Counted from the stretch's first letter, positions 24,501-37,150 are shown. The stretch: 64,000 bases of DNA from Haemonchus contortus (GCA_000469685.2 LS997566.1:17427545-17491544), one strand, 5' to 3'. Made by a program: numbers and translations. The notes: generated by a model not told the origin, from the letters alone.

Positions 24501-27500
24501 AGGAGAGAAAGTTGCAAAGTCAATAATCAGCTGACCCACCATTCTTTCGAATTACTTTGATAATACGGTGGTCCAGGCTCGAGTAAACATTATCGGTCAA
24601 CTCCTGGGCAACCTGGTGCAATGCTTCGATTATCGCTTTTTTCAACTCCTTGACGCCTCGGAGTTGCTTGTTTTAGGCGTAAATCTTCCGCACCATGGAG
24701 CCCCATACATTTTCCATCGAATTCAAACCGGAGCTGTTCGCCGGTCAGGGCAGAAGTGCCGAGAGAACCAAGCTTGGGTGCTCCTGCTGACGTAAATTGG
24801 AGCGTTATCTTGCATAAAAACAAGGTTTCGGTGCAGATTCTGACGCCAAGAAGGGAGAAGTGCACGGCGCATAACAGTTCGACAAAAGGATGAGCTAATC
24901 TACTTTGATACAAATCATAAACGGGTAAGCCTACTCGATGAAATTGCGGCTCAAACCATTACTCTCATCCGAAAACTGAAGTTTCTTTTTTCTCAGATCG
25001 TGCCAGTGAAATCGGTTCCAGTCTGGACCATCACAATTGAACTTCTTTCCATAGGAAAAACCGACTTGAAGAACAAAAATTATCAAGAGAAGGAAGGTCA
25101 AATGTCAGCGCATGAAAAACACTCGGTTCGGCTGCACCGTCTGGCGGAAGCGACCCGATTTCCTTGAGGTCTTTTTGTCATGAAGGACGCCTTACGCATT
25201 TTCCGCTAGGAAATGAACTTGGACTTTCCCACCTTCCAAACAGTGCTTTTTGGGACAGAAACAAACGGATTTCCATATGGGGCTTGGTGGAGTTCGACGC
25301 TTCCCTCAAAGTACGGCGCTCGTCTCTGTCGGAAAGCAGCGAAGGATGTTCAGCACTTCTTCTGGTTTATCATAGGCTTCAGGACTTGGACGAAATTATC
25401 TTAAACTGCGTGACATCGACCCAAATCTCGCGCGATTCTGCGATTTGACAGTCCCTGCTCCTTTTTTGCGAGGATTTGACTTTATTCGAGTTCCGAAAGC
25501 AAGCTTCCTCTTCCCATTGCCTGAAAATGAAGAACATTACATAGTCGAAGCAATTCCGTTGCGTTGAACTAAAGAACGACACGAAGACATCAAGTGGCTG
25601 TATCATTTTGCGACGTTGGAAAAGCACCCTTTATTGGAAAATTGACCAAAAAAATGTTTGTGTTTTCGAGCTGGAATTTGGTGATAATGTGCGAATTGCA
25701 ATTCAAATTTGACACATTTTTTACTTTGGCAGTTTTTCAGAAACATCATATACTGTGAGTTTTTGGGAAAATTAGAGGTGGCTGTATCATTTTGCGACGC
25801 ACTGTAGATATTGGCATGAGTGTCGTGCCGGGCCTACACGAAGGGTGAGAAACGTTTTTGGCAGCTCCTACGAAAGACTATTATACTAGATTTTATCCTT
25901 GTGTACTTTTTTCGTGTATTCCATGATGAAGTTTGTATAAGCAGATAACACCGACTGGACACCGAGCATGCGTTACTTATATGATAGCGGGATGATATCT
26001 TGCGCCTAAACGGCATGCACGGCTCAATATACCTGCCGAGTGCCAAACCGCGCTGTGCAGAGCAAGAGTAGTCAGGGTGATAGTCCAGAATAATGCAAAA
26101 GTGGCGAAGAAAATGGGAAAAGTGGAGTATCTAGAGAATAGGCTTCAAAGGGAGTGAAATTAAGGATTCAACGAGAATGAACAGAAGTTGAGGGTTTACG
26201 TCGGCTAGGCTGGTTTGAGTCTTCTTATCATTCCTGTCAAGGTTTCGACCCGTGCTATCCTTGAAGGTCAGATGTTCTTCCCAAAGATAAATCTTAGGAA
26301 CTATTTGAATGGTGAACTGTGCCTTCAACGTAACTGAAACCACTGTCACTCGCGTGCTTGCAATCGAGGAAATCTGCATACAAAGTTTCTCCTCCCAAGC
26401 CATATATGGAATAACCAGGTTCTTCCTGAAAATACAGAAAACAGCCTACCAATGATCCGGGATGGCATAGGGCCCAGTCCACTATCGCTGCCAATTTATT
26501 GTTTCTCCACAGAATATTTGCTGCCCATAGATCGCCATGCACGAAGGTTCGAAGAACTTCTGAAATATGAACAAAGCGTCAATATTTTACCACTAGAGTG
26601 AAGGACCAAAACTCCCAATAACGTTTGGGTGAAGGTTTTGCCCACATCAATACGAATTCGCAGTCTGCCAGGCTGTCCTGCCAGTAGCTTGAGGACAAAA
26701 TGGCATACACTATCCGCATTTTCTTTCTACACATACCTCTATCCATCCTTATATAGTCTTTAGGGTAAAGACAACGTGCCTTTATCCCTGTAGTAACGTA
26801 AGCGTTCCGCGAACCACGACATATTCTTCGTGAAATTCTCGTGGAGAAGGAGAAGGCTTTCACTCAGCTGTGGATATGTACTTCTAAGATGCTCAATCAT
26901 CGAAACAATCATCTTCAGAAACTGCTGGCAGCTTTCTGTGTCTTCCTGAAGTTTAATACACTTTTGAATCAAGTAAAGACGATGATACAGAAGTAAGCTA
27001 CACATCAAAAACCGAAGAATAGGTGTGAGTAGTTCTCCCCGAAAACCGCGCGCGATCGGGTGCACCCCACCCGATTGCGCGCAGTCGGGCGTTATGGAGG
27101 GTAAGGTTCAAGTCCTCAGTGGAAGGTACGGTAGTCGTCGCGGAACATTTGCTTTTGCAGTGGGAATTCAGGGAAAACTACCGCCACCTTTTCAAAACAG
27201 ATTCCAGAGTTATGCCATTCAACAAATTTCAGAAAACTTGTCCGGCGTCCAAAGAAAAACACAAGCAAAGAAAAATTATAAGTGCTCAAACTGAAGGATA
27301 AAGTCTTCTGGCGTTAATTAATCTAATCAGAGAGATGGACCCCGTATTCGACTTCAATTTAAGATCGCTTCTATCCTCTCATACGAGTCTTGGATCGATT
27401 GACCAACCAGGAGGGATGGATGCATTAGTCAGCCTAGGCGGGCATCGATCCTGGATTCCGTCCCGTGACTATACGAGTGTTGTAGTGCCCCGATTAACAC

Positions 27501-30500
27501 TACTACACCACCCCGGCCCAAGAGTTCAAATCATGTTGAACAAGTTAAAAATTTGAAATAAGGTAAACATTTCGTTCCTTATTTTAAATACTGATTTTTG
27601 AATACTGATACTGTCTATTCGGTATGGTAATTCATTATAATTCTTTGCGCATCCTCTGATAACGTTAGTTACAGTTCTTACTGTTCTTTCTCATCTTTTT
27701 GTGCCGAAACTTCCTTACCAATCCACAGCGAATGCTTTTTTCGCTGATTACCTTCCATTCATCGTGAGTATGTGAATACACATGCAGTGCAACGAGTTGG
27801 TCAACAATTTGGTACAACTGAAAGTATGCGGATTCAATTAGAAAAAAATGTACCGAACTGTAAATCAGCTGCAGAAGTAGCGATATATCGTGGGGAATCG
27901 AAGATCGGAAGAGGAAGGTAGGATTGAGTGATCTCTAAAGATGTGAGCTGGTTGCGGTGCTACCGCGCACTAACCTCATCATCGTTGAATCCATCAACGA
28001 CATCGACAGTTTTGCTAGAATGAATATCTTCGATGAGAATACAGGGCCATGGTGATGAAAACGGCTGAGCACCATAAAAGAATGGCATCGCTAGTCCTTC
28101 ACAATGTTCTGAAAAGGTGATCTTTTAACTCACCGATCCTTCGGGTATGCTGAATGCTTACCCCTGCTGAACATCGTGTAGATATCAGTTTCCGTTTCAT
28201 GAACCATTCGAAGAAAGAAATCGTCATTATCTTCTGCGAAAGAGACTTGGTCATCACTATTCTCTCGAAATTTTTCCAAAAGTGATGTCGTATTTGGAAT
28301 CTGAAAATGAACAGCTGTATGGTTACTCACAGGAGGACGGTCAAGTAATGCGTCCGAGGACGCATGCGGCGAATTGCGCGGCGAAGTTCGTGACGATTTT
28401 AACGACTCTGACGCCAATTTTCGGGGAACAAACTCGAAGTAGACCAGTTTAGGAGGGTCAGATTATCCTTCTAATCTACCCTACTTCAAATTTAGGCCCC
28501 AATGATATGCGCTGAAGTCGTTCAAATCGTTACGAACTTCGCCGTGCAATTTGCCGCGCGCATCCTCAGACGCACGATTTGACATATACCCCTACTCACA
28601 AGACAGCAACTTTTAGCCTGCTTGCGAAGTTTTTGCTCAGCTAAAGTAAAATAATGGACCCATGGTGTCCATATTCCTACTCTTTCTGCCTTCGTTTCTC
28701 TGGATATTACTAGAATTTCGTACCTTAGCAATGACGGTTGACGGAAGGTCCGACAAGCCGCTCGGCCAGGTTAAATGAATTCTACAAATGCTACACATAT
28801 GACCCAACACATCTTTCATGATCTCTTCCTGAAAAACAGATACGATAATCAAAATCGAGCCGGAACTTTGTGAGTGTGTAAACCGTATATTACACCGTCC
28901 TATTTTTGTAATGATTCAATTTGTTTTTTCGAAACAGAACTGGAAATTCCAAGAAATTGTGCAACAATATTCTCTACACGGATATATAAAGAGTTAGTAA
29001 CTGCAAGAAAGTAGTACGAATTAAAAAAAATCCTGCTAGAAGTGACTTATTATTAACGTGAAGATACATACAACACTTGAAACAACATGAGCTCATTGGA
29101 AATCAGTTGTTTATCAATGTTTATCCTTTCGAGGACTGAAGCAGAAGGGGTGTGTGTCAAGTCGTGCGTCCGAGGGTGCGCGCGGCAAATTGCGCGGCGA
29201 AGTTCGTGGCGAATTAGGACGACTGCGGCGCCTATCGTTGGGGGCCAAATCTGAAGTAGGGTAGATTAGTGAGGTCAGCTGATCCCACTGTTCTACTGAA
29301 CTTCAAAATTGGGCTCAAATAATAGGCGCTAAAGCCGCCAGAATAGATATGAACTTCGCCGCGCCATTTGTCGCGCGCGCCCTCGGACGCACGACTTGAC
29401 CGTCCCCCAAGCAGAAGTCCGAAAGATTCGATGCATGCCCATCTCTCAGACGTAGGGACACATCGCTTCGGATAGGCACTGAATTTTCGCAGTTGACAGA
29501 ACATGAGGCAAGAGAACCTCTTTCTTTTCCGCCCCATCGAAATAAAATGAGGCACAAATGAGAACTGGTCCTAAAATCATGAGGGCCAAAGACACAAATG
29601 GGAACTGGTCCTAAAATCACGGACGACAAGAGAGAAGCGAAAAAATTGACTCTTCTGCCTTTCAACTAAGAATTAAGGAGTCCAAACCTACATACTCATT
29701 CTGTCGTGGTAACTCATGGGAAATGCCCGGTATGTTTCATTGACGAGGACTTTAAAGGTCAGGAATCTCCTCCCTGAAAGCGGCGTCGCGCACGCCGCAC
29801 CCGCCGAGTATCGCAGATTGCGATGGAAGAATGGAGCGCGCAATTTGCGAGGTAGAGAGCCCTTTAATTATTTGAATTGGATGGCCGCTCTCTTCAATTC
29901 CAATGCGGTCTTGATCGTCGCTAATATAGGAGTATTCATTCTAATTAATCACGTCTAATAAACATAAAAACGAAGAAGACACAGAAAAACGATCGAATTC
30001 AATAAAAAAGAAAGGCAGTCGACGAAAAATATTGCGGCATATCGATTGGTGAGGAGGCTAGGTGAGTACGGTAATTGCAGTGACATTTGCCGCATGCCGC
30101 GAGGTAGAATGCCGCAATCGGGGATAAGTTCCGGTGCCCGGACTTTAAGGGTAGTATCCCTTCAGTAAATAATCTCTTCTCAGTTCAAAGCAGCATTACA
30201 CAAAGGCAATTTGTGGGACGCTCTTGGCTGGAAGAGGCATCGGAATTGTTTCCTGATACTGTCATATACTGTTTCTCTTCACAGTTGCTCAAGTAGTGTA
30301 GCTTCCCTACTAGTTCTTCCTTCGCGGGAATGATACTTATTGGACTCATTTCACGAAGACAAGCATCACCAAAACTCCTAAACATGATACGGCAAGGAGG
30401 TTTTTGGTCTGGTTGACGTGGGATAATGCGCCGCGGGTTTTGACAAGTTTACCTTTCCACGTGGGTGGTCGGCATACCTGTGTCTCGAAGTGCCGGTGAA

Positions 30501-30875
30501 TTCCCATGGCCCCAAGTGACGCTAAGAGCACCATGGTCGGCTGGTGCTGGCTCACTCTGCAGTGTTTGCCCCACAGATCTCAAGGACAGAGCCCTCCTAG
30601 CCTCTTGAATCCTAACTTTATCGCTGGGTTGAGATCTGTCCTCATCGTGTCACTCCTACATTTTTGATTTTTGCCTCTGTTTTAGAGAAGACTGCTTGCC
30701 TATTCTTTCTTCTTTCTTCAATTTCTATCACTTGTTAACTAAGCCTGAATTTCATGACAAAGCTTTTTTTCAACTTTATGTTAATCACATCCTGTTCGGT
30801 TTGTTTATTCTTTTTCTATGGTCGTTTCCGCAAACAGTCGTGTTTCTCAATACAGCGCGTCATGGAACTCATAAG

Positions 30876-30926
<51 letters not shown>

Positions 30927-31249
30927 ATGATAACGGGGAATACACCAGAGAAAAAGTTAAAAAAGTGAGTAATCTCAGCGAGTAGCAGCAACTAGGTGGA
31001 TGGAAAAGTTCGAGATCTATTGGATACTGCTATTGGGGAAGTGCTTTATAGACAGCGGTCAACACTTGGGAACGATGAATGATGTGTTGATATGTGGGTA
31101 ATAGGAAATAAGCTATAAGCTCAATTGATGCTTACTGCCCAAGAAAAAGTAGGGACGAGTTGACTTACCTTGACAATGATGGGTCGTTGGCAATGCACTT
31201 GCTCTAAAGCGCTTACTATCCACTGATTCAGATCAGCACAACCTTCCAT
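21537..31249 (-). CDS. CHK kinase-like (EcKL/DUF1679-type) protein, paralogue 2, nine exons
   Basis: Exons read on the minus strand: 31169-31249 (ATG), 28724-28828, 28162-28300, 27975-28108, 27719-27817, 26780-26945, 26450-26559, 22515-22667, 21537-21731 (stop). The joined frame is open for 393 residues. Exon lengths equal those of paralogue 1 except exon five (99 against 87 bp). Key residues: VIAK at the N-lobe, CILIEDI, HGDLWAANILW (H249, D251, N256), IVDW (D269), TEDLQRVLVTS. A CCTTTCACAG acceptor about 20 bp upstream of the ATG could be a trans-splice (SL) site. The intron after exon six begins GC instead of GT. Introns carry two MITEs, a SINE, an RTE fragment and a Tc1 element. Probable cytosolic phosphotransferase of unknown substrate; the paralogue pair indicates local duplication. 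Confidence 0.92.
23340..24215 (+). mobile_element. RTE LINE internal fragment
   Basis: Nucleotide similarity to the 2.65-5.17 kb RTE begins at the HGNSQ block of the endonuclease and continues through the linker (RRSFVNYKT) to the start of the RT (a broken APGPDRIKPEHL block near 24105). It stops about 40 bp before the Tc1 element, inside the intron between exons seven and eight of kinase paralogue 2. Confidence 0.75.
24254..25804. mobile_element. Tc1-type DNA transposon with long inverted repeats, 1551 bp
   Basis: Bounded by TA at 24252-24253 and 25805-25806, starting CAGTGCGTCGCAAAATGA and ending with its complement. The inverted repeats are about 211 bp (24254-24464 and 25594-25804). The terminal motif CGTCGCAAAATGATACAGCC recurs as a direct copy at the inner edge of each arm (about 24441-24464 and 25594-25617), an IR/DR layout. 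It carries a minus-strand transposase pseudogene and is inserted in an intron of kinase paralogue 2. Confidence 0.95.
24520..25517 (-). pseudogene. Tc1-type DD34E transposase, disabled
   Basis: Minus-strand start MGRGSLLSELE, then an HTH block containing KEQGLSNRRIARDLGR. The catalytic region shows FSDES (first Asp), DNAPIYVSRST (second Asp) and NSMENVWGSM (Glu). The C-terminus runs to a TGA at 24520. About 998 bp matches the usual length of about 340 codons. In-frame stops (after ELE, in the HTH region and just after the ENVWG helix) and at least one frameshift before NSMENVWG make it non-functional. A product would bind the inverted repeats and cut and paste at TA. Confidence 0.9.
27338..27524 (-). 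mobile_element. tRNA-derived SINE copy 2, truncated
   Basis: Shares GGCGGGCATCGATCC and the adjacent tRNA-like head with the 61.2-kb copy, but the body is shortened and the B box is mutated (GATTCCGTCCC). It lies in an intron of kinase paralogue 2. Confidence 0.6.
28340..28583. mobile_element. Foldback MITE copy 1, 244 bp
   Basis: Starts GTCAAGTAATGCGTCC and ends with the approximate complement; almost the whole element is self-complementary (GCGGCGAAGTTCGT / ACGAACTTCGCCG). Its length equals that of copy 2. It begins inside exon three of kinase paralogue 2 only by virtue of the intron boundary overlap near 28300, otherwise lying in the intron 28301-28723. No coding capacity. Confidence 0.78.
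29157..29400. mobile_element. Foldback MITE copy 2, 244 bp
   Basis: Ends are a perfect 20-bp inverted repeat (GTCAAGTCGTGCGTCCGAGG and its complement), continuing inward as an imperfect palindrome across nearly the full length. It lies in the first intron of kinase paralogue 2 and has no coding capacity. Confidence 0.85.
30867..30928. repeat. (AAAT)n microsatellite
   Basis: A run of about fifteen AAAT units (TAAATAAATAAA...) in the first intron of kinase paralogue 2. Confidence 0.95.
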
Positions 31250-34200
31250 ATCACGGCTTTTTCGACTTCCTGTGAAAGGAAAAAGTAAGGAGCAAAAAAC
31301 TGAATAGCAAGGATGTACTCCTTCAACACAACAAATGTTGATTATCTGTTTCCTACAGAGGGTCGGAAGATAGCCCAAGAGGTCTATAGCTCAAAAGCAC
31401 CCTTACTCGATAACAAACAGAATCCAGTGATCGGAGATAGTATTATCGTGGGTCGAACAAGAAGCTAAAAAAAAAAAAACTTGGTTCAAACATAAGGTTG
31501 GTGATTTGAGGGCGAAACTTCGGCCTCGAGCGGGACTCGATCCCGTTCTTGTGCTTTCCGGGTATCATGCTCTTAATCCCTTGCAAAAAAACATTGACTC
31601 GTGTAGACGTTTCTATTCGCTTACCAGCTTCCAATAACGACAGTAGCCGACAAAGTTCTCGGATTTGGGAATCTGGCTAGAAAGCACAAGGGCTGTTTGT
31701 CTGGGATCCGTTAATAGAGGAGAATAACTTATGGTTAGTAAGGCTAGAACCGTGGAATAAAAATAACAGGGGTTCCTCAAAGTTCCTTATTTGACTATCT
31801 CCACCTTGTTCACAGCTACGAGCACAAAATTCTATACACATCCTTTGAATGTATTTGAGAGGTAGTTGAAAGAGAAAGTGTGCAACAAGAACGGGTAGAA
31901 TGCAGATTTCCATAAGAAAGCCTCAGAAGTAGTGGCCTCGTTTTTAGACTGATAAATAGGAGAATATGAGTGTTACCGTTTGTGTGGAGAACCGCATCTT
32001 GTTCTCTCCCCTCCAGAACACGGGGTTGCCTTTCAATGGAGCCATTGCTGCTCTCTACAGATGCCATCAGCGATGAGGATCAACGGTTGAACTGAAACAA
32101 CATTGTATGAAAGAGCTAGTTGAAAGCTCCACCAACACTAGAATCTTGCTTTTATTCGGCAACCGAGAAGTTTCAGAGCATAAAAAAGGTGTCAAAAAAA
32201 AAAACGAAACAGGTTGGTTCACTTTACAATACTGGAAACAACTAACTTAATTTAACGGCCACTAGCTGGAAGCATTATTTGGAACTTGCTGTGAAGCTTA
32301 TACATTTCATCTACCCGAAATACAACATGGACCAGTTCTTCATGAAAAGAATTATTTTGTATGGACATATACGATTTTGTGTTCCCGACAATATGATAAA
32401 TCGACACCAGTAGAGGTAAGAACCAGCTCCAGGGTGCAAATTTCAAAACTCCTACCTACAGTCCAAACGCGCGTGAGACCTTTAGAGCCTCAGTGTCGAA
32501 CTCTAGGTCAGTATGGTAATCGTGTCGTAAATTCCATACCCTCGTGGCTTGAGAAAAAGAGAAAGGCGGGTAGAGGGACATCAGAAAATCGCAATTCAGC
32601 CAAAGCATCGACCGTCTTAGGAAGAATGATCTCGGGAAGGCTCAATCGGAACTAGTACCAATACTTCTTTTCGCTAAAAGTAATAGAAAGCCGATTCATG
32701 ATCTACAGGAAGAACCAGCCAGTGTTTGCAACTTGGATAAGAAATTTTGTGTTCGAAGCAGAAAATTATTTCTATCATATCTCTATTATTATTCTCTATC
32801 ATCCAAACTAAGCCATCATACTGGGCTTTTTTTAATTACTTTCATGCGTACCCTCTAGTATTTTCGCTACGAAACTACTATATGAGACTTTGGGCTTTCA
32901 AAAAACTTCAGAGATTCACACTAAATCAAATATCAAATGCGTAAGGTGATACTATGAAGGAAAAGTGTTAACTACTACTCATGCTTGAGCAAGTGTATAG
33001 CTAAAGAAATGTGTTGTGAGCAGGACGGGCTTGAGTGCTTTTGTAAGGCAGTTGTTGATCGCTCGAGAAGCGACTGATTCAAATTAACAAGAAGGCAATA
33101 ACAATGCTACGATAGAATTTGATAGGATAGGAGAGTAAACAGGCCGTGGCAATCAGGACCGCAAAAGGGTCAGTTGATAAGTTGAATGGTGAAACAAATG
33201 GTACATCTATATTGACGAGAGCAGTCAGTAGCAATGAACTCTTTGACCTGGATCACGGTTTCGAGCTGTGTCAGAATAACAAACCCCTCTTTTTCCAACT
33301 TCCTACTTTTTGAGGTTCGCGTGAGATTCACGTAACTTCCCAATAACTGTTCTCGACCGCTCCCAATGTAAACCCAAAGCGATACTGGAGGAAATGAAAT
33401 ACGAAATACAGTGGACAAGCGAAAAAGCTAAACTTCTCCAACTCGAGATTCTATGATAAAGGACAGCTAGGAAAGCTTAAGCAGCATATAAGACCAGAGA
33501 TTCGACTTCAGGCCCGGTAGGTAAGGTATTTAGCAGGCCCCCGATACCGCACTCATTTGCCACAAATATGGATACCCGTTATACTCCCTGTCGTGATGCC
33601 TAATAAAAGCTATAAGCTCTGCAGCCCGAATTATGTTCAGATGCCCTCTATTTCCTCCAGTGAAGAAAAATTCACGGTGAAGGAGGTTCGCGGTCTTGCC
33701 TTCATACGCTATGGTTCGCTCAAGGAGGATTGCAGGCCAGTTTTCTGGAAACGATGCACTAATGACTGTGTCGCTGTGTGCTCTACTCAAGAAGAGGCTG
33801 ATTCCCACTTTTGGATTTTGAATAGGCAAGTGAACGAGATCAAATCACACTACGATAGGTCATGTCCATCACGAGTGCCTAGGTTCAGCTGTTGAGAAAG
33901 GCAGCCAGCACGAACAAATGATGACTGCCCCTCTTAACAGTTGAATCAGCAATGCAAACCTGATATGAAATTATTCTCATCCATAACCTATCAGCCCATT
34001 CAAGTAGAACCATGCATGCTGTGATTGGAAATTGACAGTTCTTTTTTGGAAAATGCCAGCAAGCCAACCTCCAGTATAGGATCAAACAGCAAATATTTAA
34101 ACATGACTTTAGGCCTACCTCGAATAGTATTCTGGCACTGGATCGCAAGAGCCACAAGATGAGTGAATCTGTGAGTTCTAGTGGAGGCGACCAATCGAAT

Positions 34201-34740
34201 CGTTTTTTGTTCTCGTTTTTAGACTCTGAAGAATGCGGATTATTGGAAAAATAAGGCGAGTAACTAACCAAAATATTGGTAAGATTAAACCGCCATTGAC
34301 ACTTTTTTGCGATGTAACTGTAAAAAAGTTGACAACGAAAGAATAAATTTTATAAAAAAAAACAGTAGACACGACCACGTCAGAGCAAATGGCTCACCAT
34401 GTTGGCGCTGGGAGAGCTGGATATGCCGGCAAGTGTTGATCTTGACCATTACTCGAGGGAGTGTTCTCAGAAGGATTTGCATCCATTCCTGAATAATGAA
34501 CGACATAGCCAGATTGGAAACTCAGAGTAAAGATTGACGCTTGTCGTTCGAATGGATGGCGTAGAGAGAAAAGTCGAATACTGGTTTTTGACATTCAATT
34601 AAAGAAGGAAGCTGATTGAAACGTCGGAATTTTCGCCTCCCACCAGCTGAATTAAATTCTTGTCCGGAATTTCGAGCATAGCAATACTTGAAAGTGGAAC
34701 TCGATCGCAGTCTATACTACTCGAATCCGAAGATCGGTGA
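31250..34740. other. Stretch upstream of kinase paralogue 2, no confident gene
   Basis: Several open frames up to 112 codons occur (for example 33557-33895 plus), and a possible short exon begins at 32065 minus with a TTGTTTCAG acceptor just before its ATG, but none shows a family signature or a joinable exon chain. Confidence 0.35.
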
Positions 34741-34751
34741 AAATGTAGTTG

Positions 34752-34774
34752 GGAGGGGAGGGGGGGGGGGGAGG
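34752..34774 (+). repeat. G-rich tract
   Basis: GGGAGGGGAGGGGGGGGGGGG on the plus strand, able in principle to form a G-quadruplex. A C-rich tract (35005-35026) puts a second G-tract on the minus strand about 250 bp away. Confidence 0.85.
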
Positions 34775-35029
34775 CACGGCGGGTGTAGGTAAATCAGTTA
34801 ATAAACACAGTACAAGTGTTACTCCATGTTACACCAGAAACATGCAGTTTTTTGACTAAGCCTCAAGATAAAAGAAGCAAAGTAAGCGAGATTTCAGCTT
34901 TTCCCATGAGCTAATCACACCCACCCCTCCACTCGAACCCTCCTAGGCTTATTGTTAGACAAAATTCACACACCCCTGTCTAGAACCGCATAGGAGCGCT
35001 ATCTCCCCCCTCCCCCTCCCCCCAATTAA

Positions 35030-37150
35030 GCACTTGTATAACACGGTTTGACACGTAGCACCGTGTTAACTTCTTGTTATACTAACACTGTTGCCTGCCC
35101 TGTTCAACCTCATCTTCACCCTAAGATCTGTGGTAACAGTTTTTTCTAGAATAGACGCCAAGATAGCGCTATCTGATTGCACAGCAATTCTTAACTGCCC
35201 AATCCGCAATCATATCATGCTTGTACTAATCGTGAAAGTAGGTTAGCTTTCGTTCAAGTTTGATAATTCGCAATTGCGATGAAAGTGAGGTGAGAGGGAA
35301 ACGCTTGAAAACTCAGTAACAGACGCTGAGCGTAAAATATTCCATCGATTAAAAGGTCCCTCTACTCCATCGGGTTTGTGGCAAAGATGACGTGATGGTA
35401 ATGGGTCGCACTACTAAATAGTGGGCTTGGTTTGCGTTGTCGCGCCACTAGTACCTAATCATGTGATACGCTCCTCTGGCTACATGATAGCATGGTAAGC
35501 AGTCAGGTCACAAAATGCAATCTAAGGACATAAACAGTCACCTTATCGTGCGATGCAATAGAGCCCAAGAAAGCATTATATGGGATATGGCAGGCAGGAA
35601 AATAGAGTAGAAAATTTCTGGGAGGATTGAGAGCTTATTTGAAACCAATATTTCAAACGAGCTAGCCCGGAAGAAGGATATCATCATAATACTTTACTCC
35701 AAGTGCCTTCGTGAGCGGTGATGTTTGTAAGGCTTTCATTTGCTATTACTGCGGCTACTTGCCACTCTCTTCTACAGCAGCTTCATACTTCGCAAAGGTA
35801 CTGCTCTTTTGGCTTGAGCCCCCATATTCATTGGAAAGCCACCAAGAAAGGCCTATTTTCCAACTCTATTCGTCTGCTATATTTGAAAAGTTTGCTCACG
35901 TTCATCAAAATTATGTGAGGCTTCTTGTGACCGAAGCAGTTCTTTCATAGTTGATCCAAGCCACTTTGAAAGCTGAGTAATCATCATTTATCATGAGGTC
36001 TTCGAAGGTGTCGTAGTAAAACGTTCGGGGAAAAACGAAATTCCGGACTATCAACTCAAATTCGTCTGCTAAGTTGCCCGTCGATGGGCAAGGATTAGCA
36101 GAGGCTAATATTCTGTTGTCGTCAGGTGCTTGAGTACAACCCCATTTGGAAACCATTATTGGACATATTCCAGGAAGTGTTTTGGAGAAGGATCATGAGT
36201 TCGAATCTTCAAAGGAACGAAACACAGAAACTATCGCGGGAAATAACAAACTGAAGGAAAAATTAAAGCGCTCAGGTCTAGTTTGGCACATTCCTCTACT
36301 AATAAATCTTCAGATGTATACTGCAACTTTACATCTATGAAAGCTCAACAAGATTGTTGTGAAGCAACCGAGCGGATCTGTCATTGTTAGTGGGATACTG
36401 ATAGTGGGATGTTAGTGTGTGGGTACGCTATCAACCGTCTTAACCATGATGTTGGTTGTGTCAAAAAACTATTTTCCTTTCTCAACATTGGATGTATGCC
36501 GATTACTTGTCACGGACTAGTACATCCAAAACCAGATTCTCGTCATTTACTCAAAATTAATCGACCATCTTTCGAATTTCAATCATCGTGACTGGAAGGC
36601 GCACCACAACTTTGTTTCTTCCATGTTGAAGGTATTTTCATTCCTTCTTCTGTGGCCAGGGAAGAGCAGTCAATGCGGCTTGCTCAGAAGCATCGCAACA
36701 CTCTACTCGATGCTCCCCTTCTGTACCCTTGCGACAGATTAATAATGAACCGTATCGTAATTCAGCCATAACACTGTATCACTCGATAAATTACAGAACC
36801 ACTGCACAGCTTCATCTCTTAGTTATATTACTTTGGATCAACAGTCGCATAACGCTTACAGCTTCCTCGGGGGAGTTTCAATCAATTATATCTTACTTTG
36901 ACTAATTTTTGTTCAATTTTAAAAAATACAGATACTTTCAAGTTCTCTATTACTAGAATTCTCCTTCTATTGTTGCAATAACTGGAACTTGATCAAAATT
37001 ATCCAATGATATTGCCCCATAGTAGGTGGAATACGCAACTTTCACGACACTATTCGCTGCGACTGAGTTCGCAAAAAGGGTGGAAGGGCTGCTCTACGTT
37101 CAAATAAAGGGCTCCATCATATTGTTCACAACGACTCTGTTGATTGCGCT
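35030..37150. other. No recognised gene
   Basis: An 81-codon minus frame (35911-36156) has protein-like composition (NDDYSAFKVAWINYE) but no recognised family and no splice partners. Nothing else is seen. Confidence 0.35.

Noticed and set aside
30185..30555. Minus frames with a C-terminal hydrophobic segment in intron 1 of kinase paralogue 2
   Set aside because: Not homologous to the kinase exons, and the flanking exons already join correctly without it.
31515..31585. B-box-like GGGATCGAGTCCC on the minus strand
   Set aside because: No convincing A box at the right distance and no cloverleaf pairing.
31816..32067. Possible first exon (MASVESSNGSIE...) after a TTGTTTCAG acceptor
   Set aside because: Downstream exons could not be chained in phase and the peptide is low-information.
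35911..36156. 81-codon minus frame with protein-like composition
   Set aside because: No family recognised and no neighbouring exons with compatible phase; kept only as a remark.
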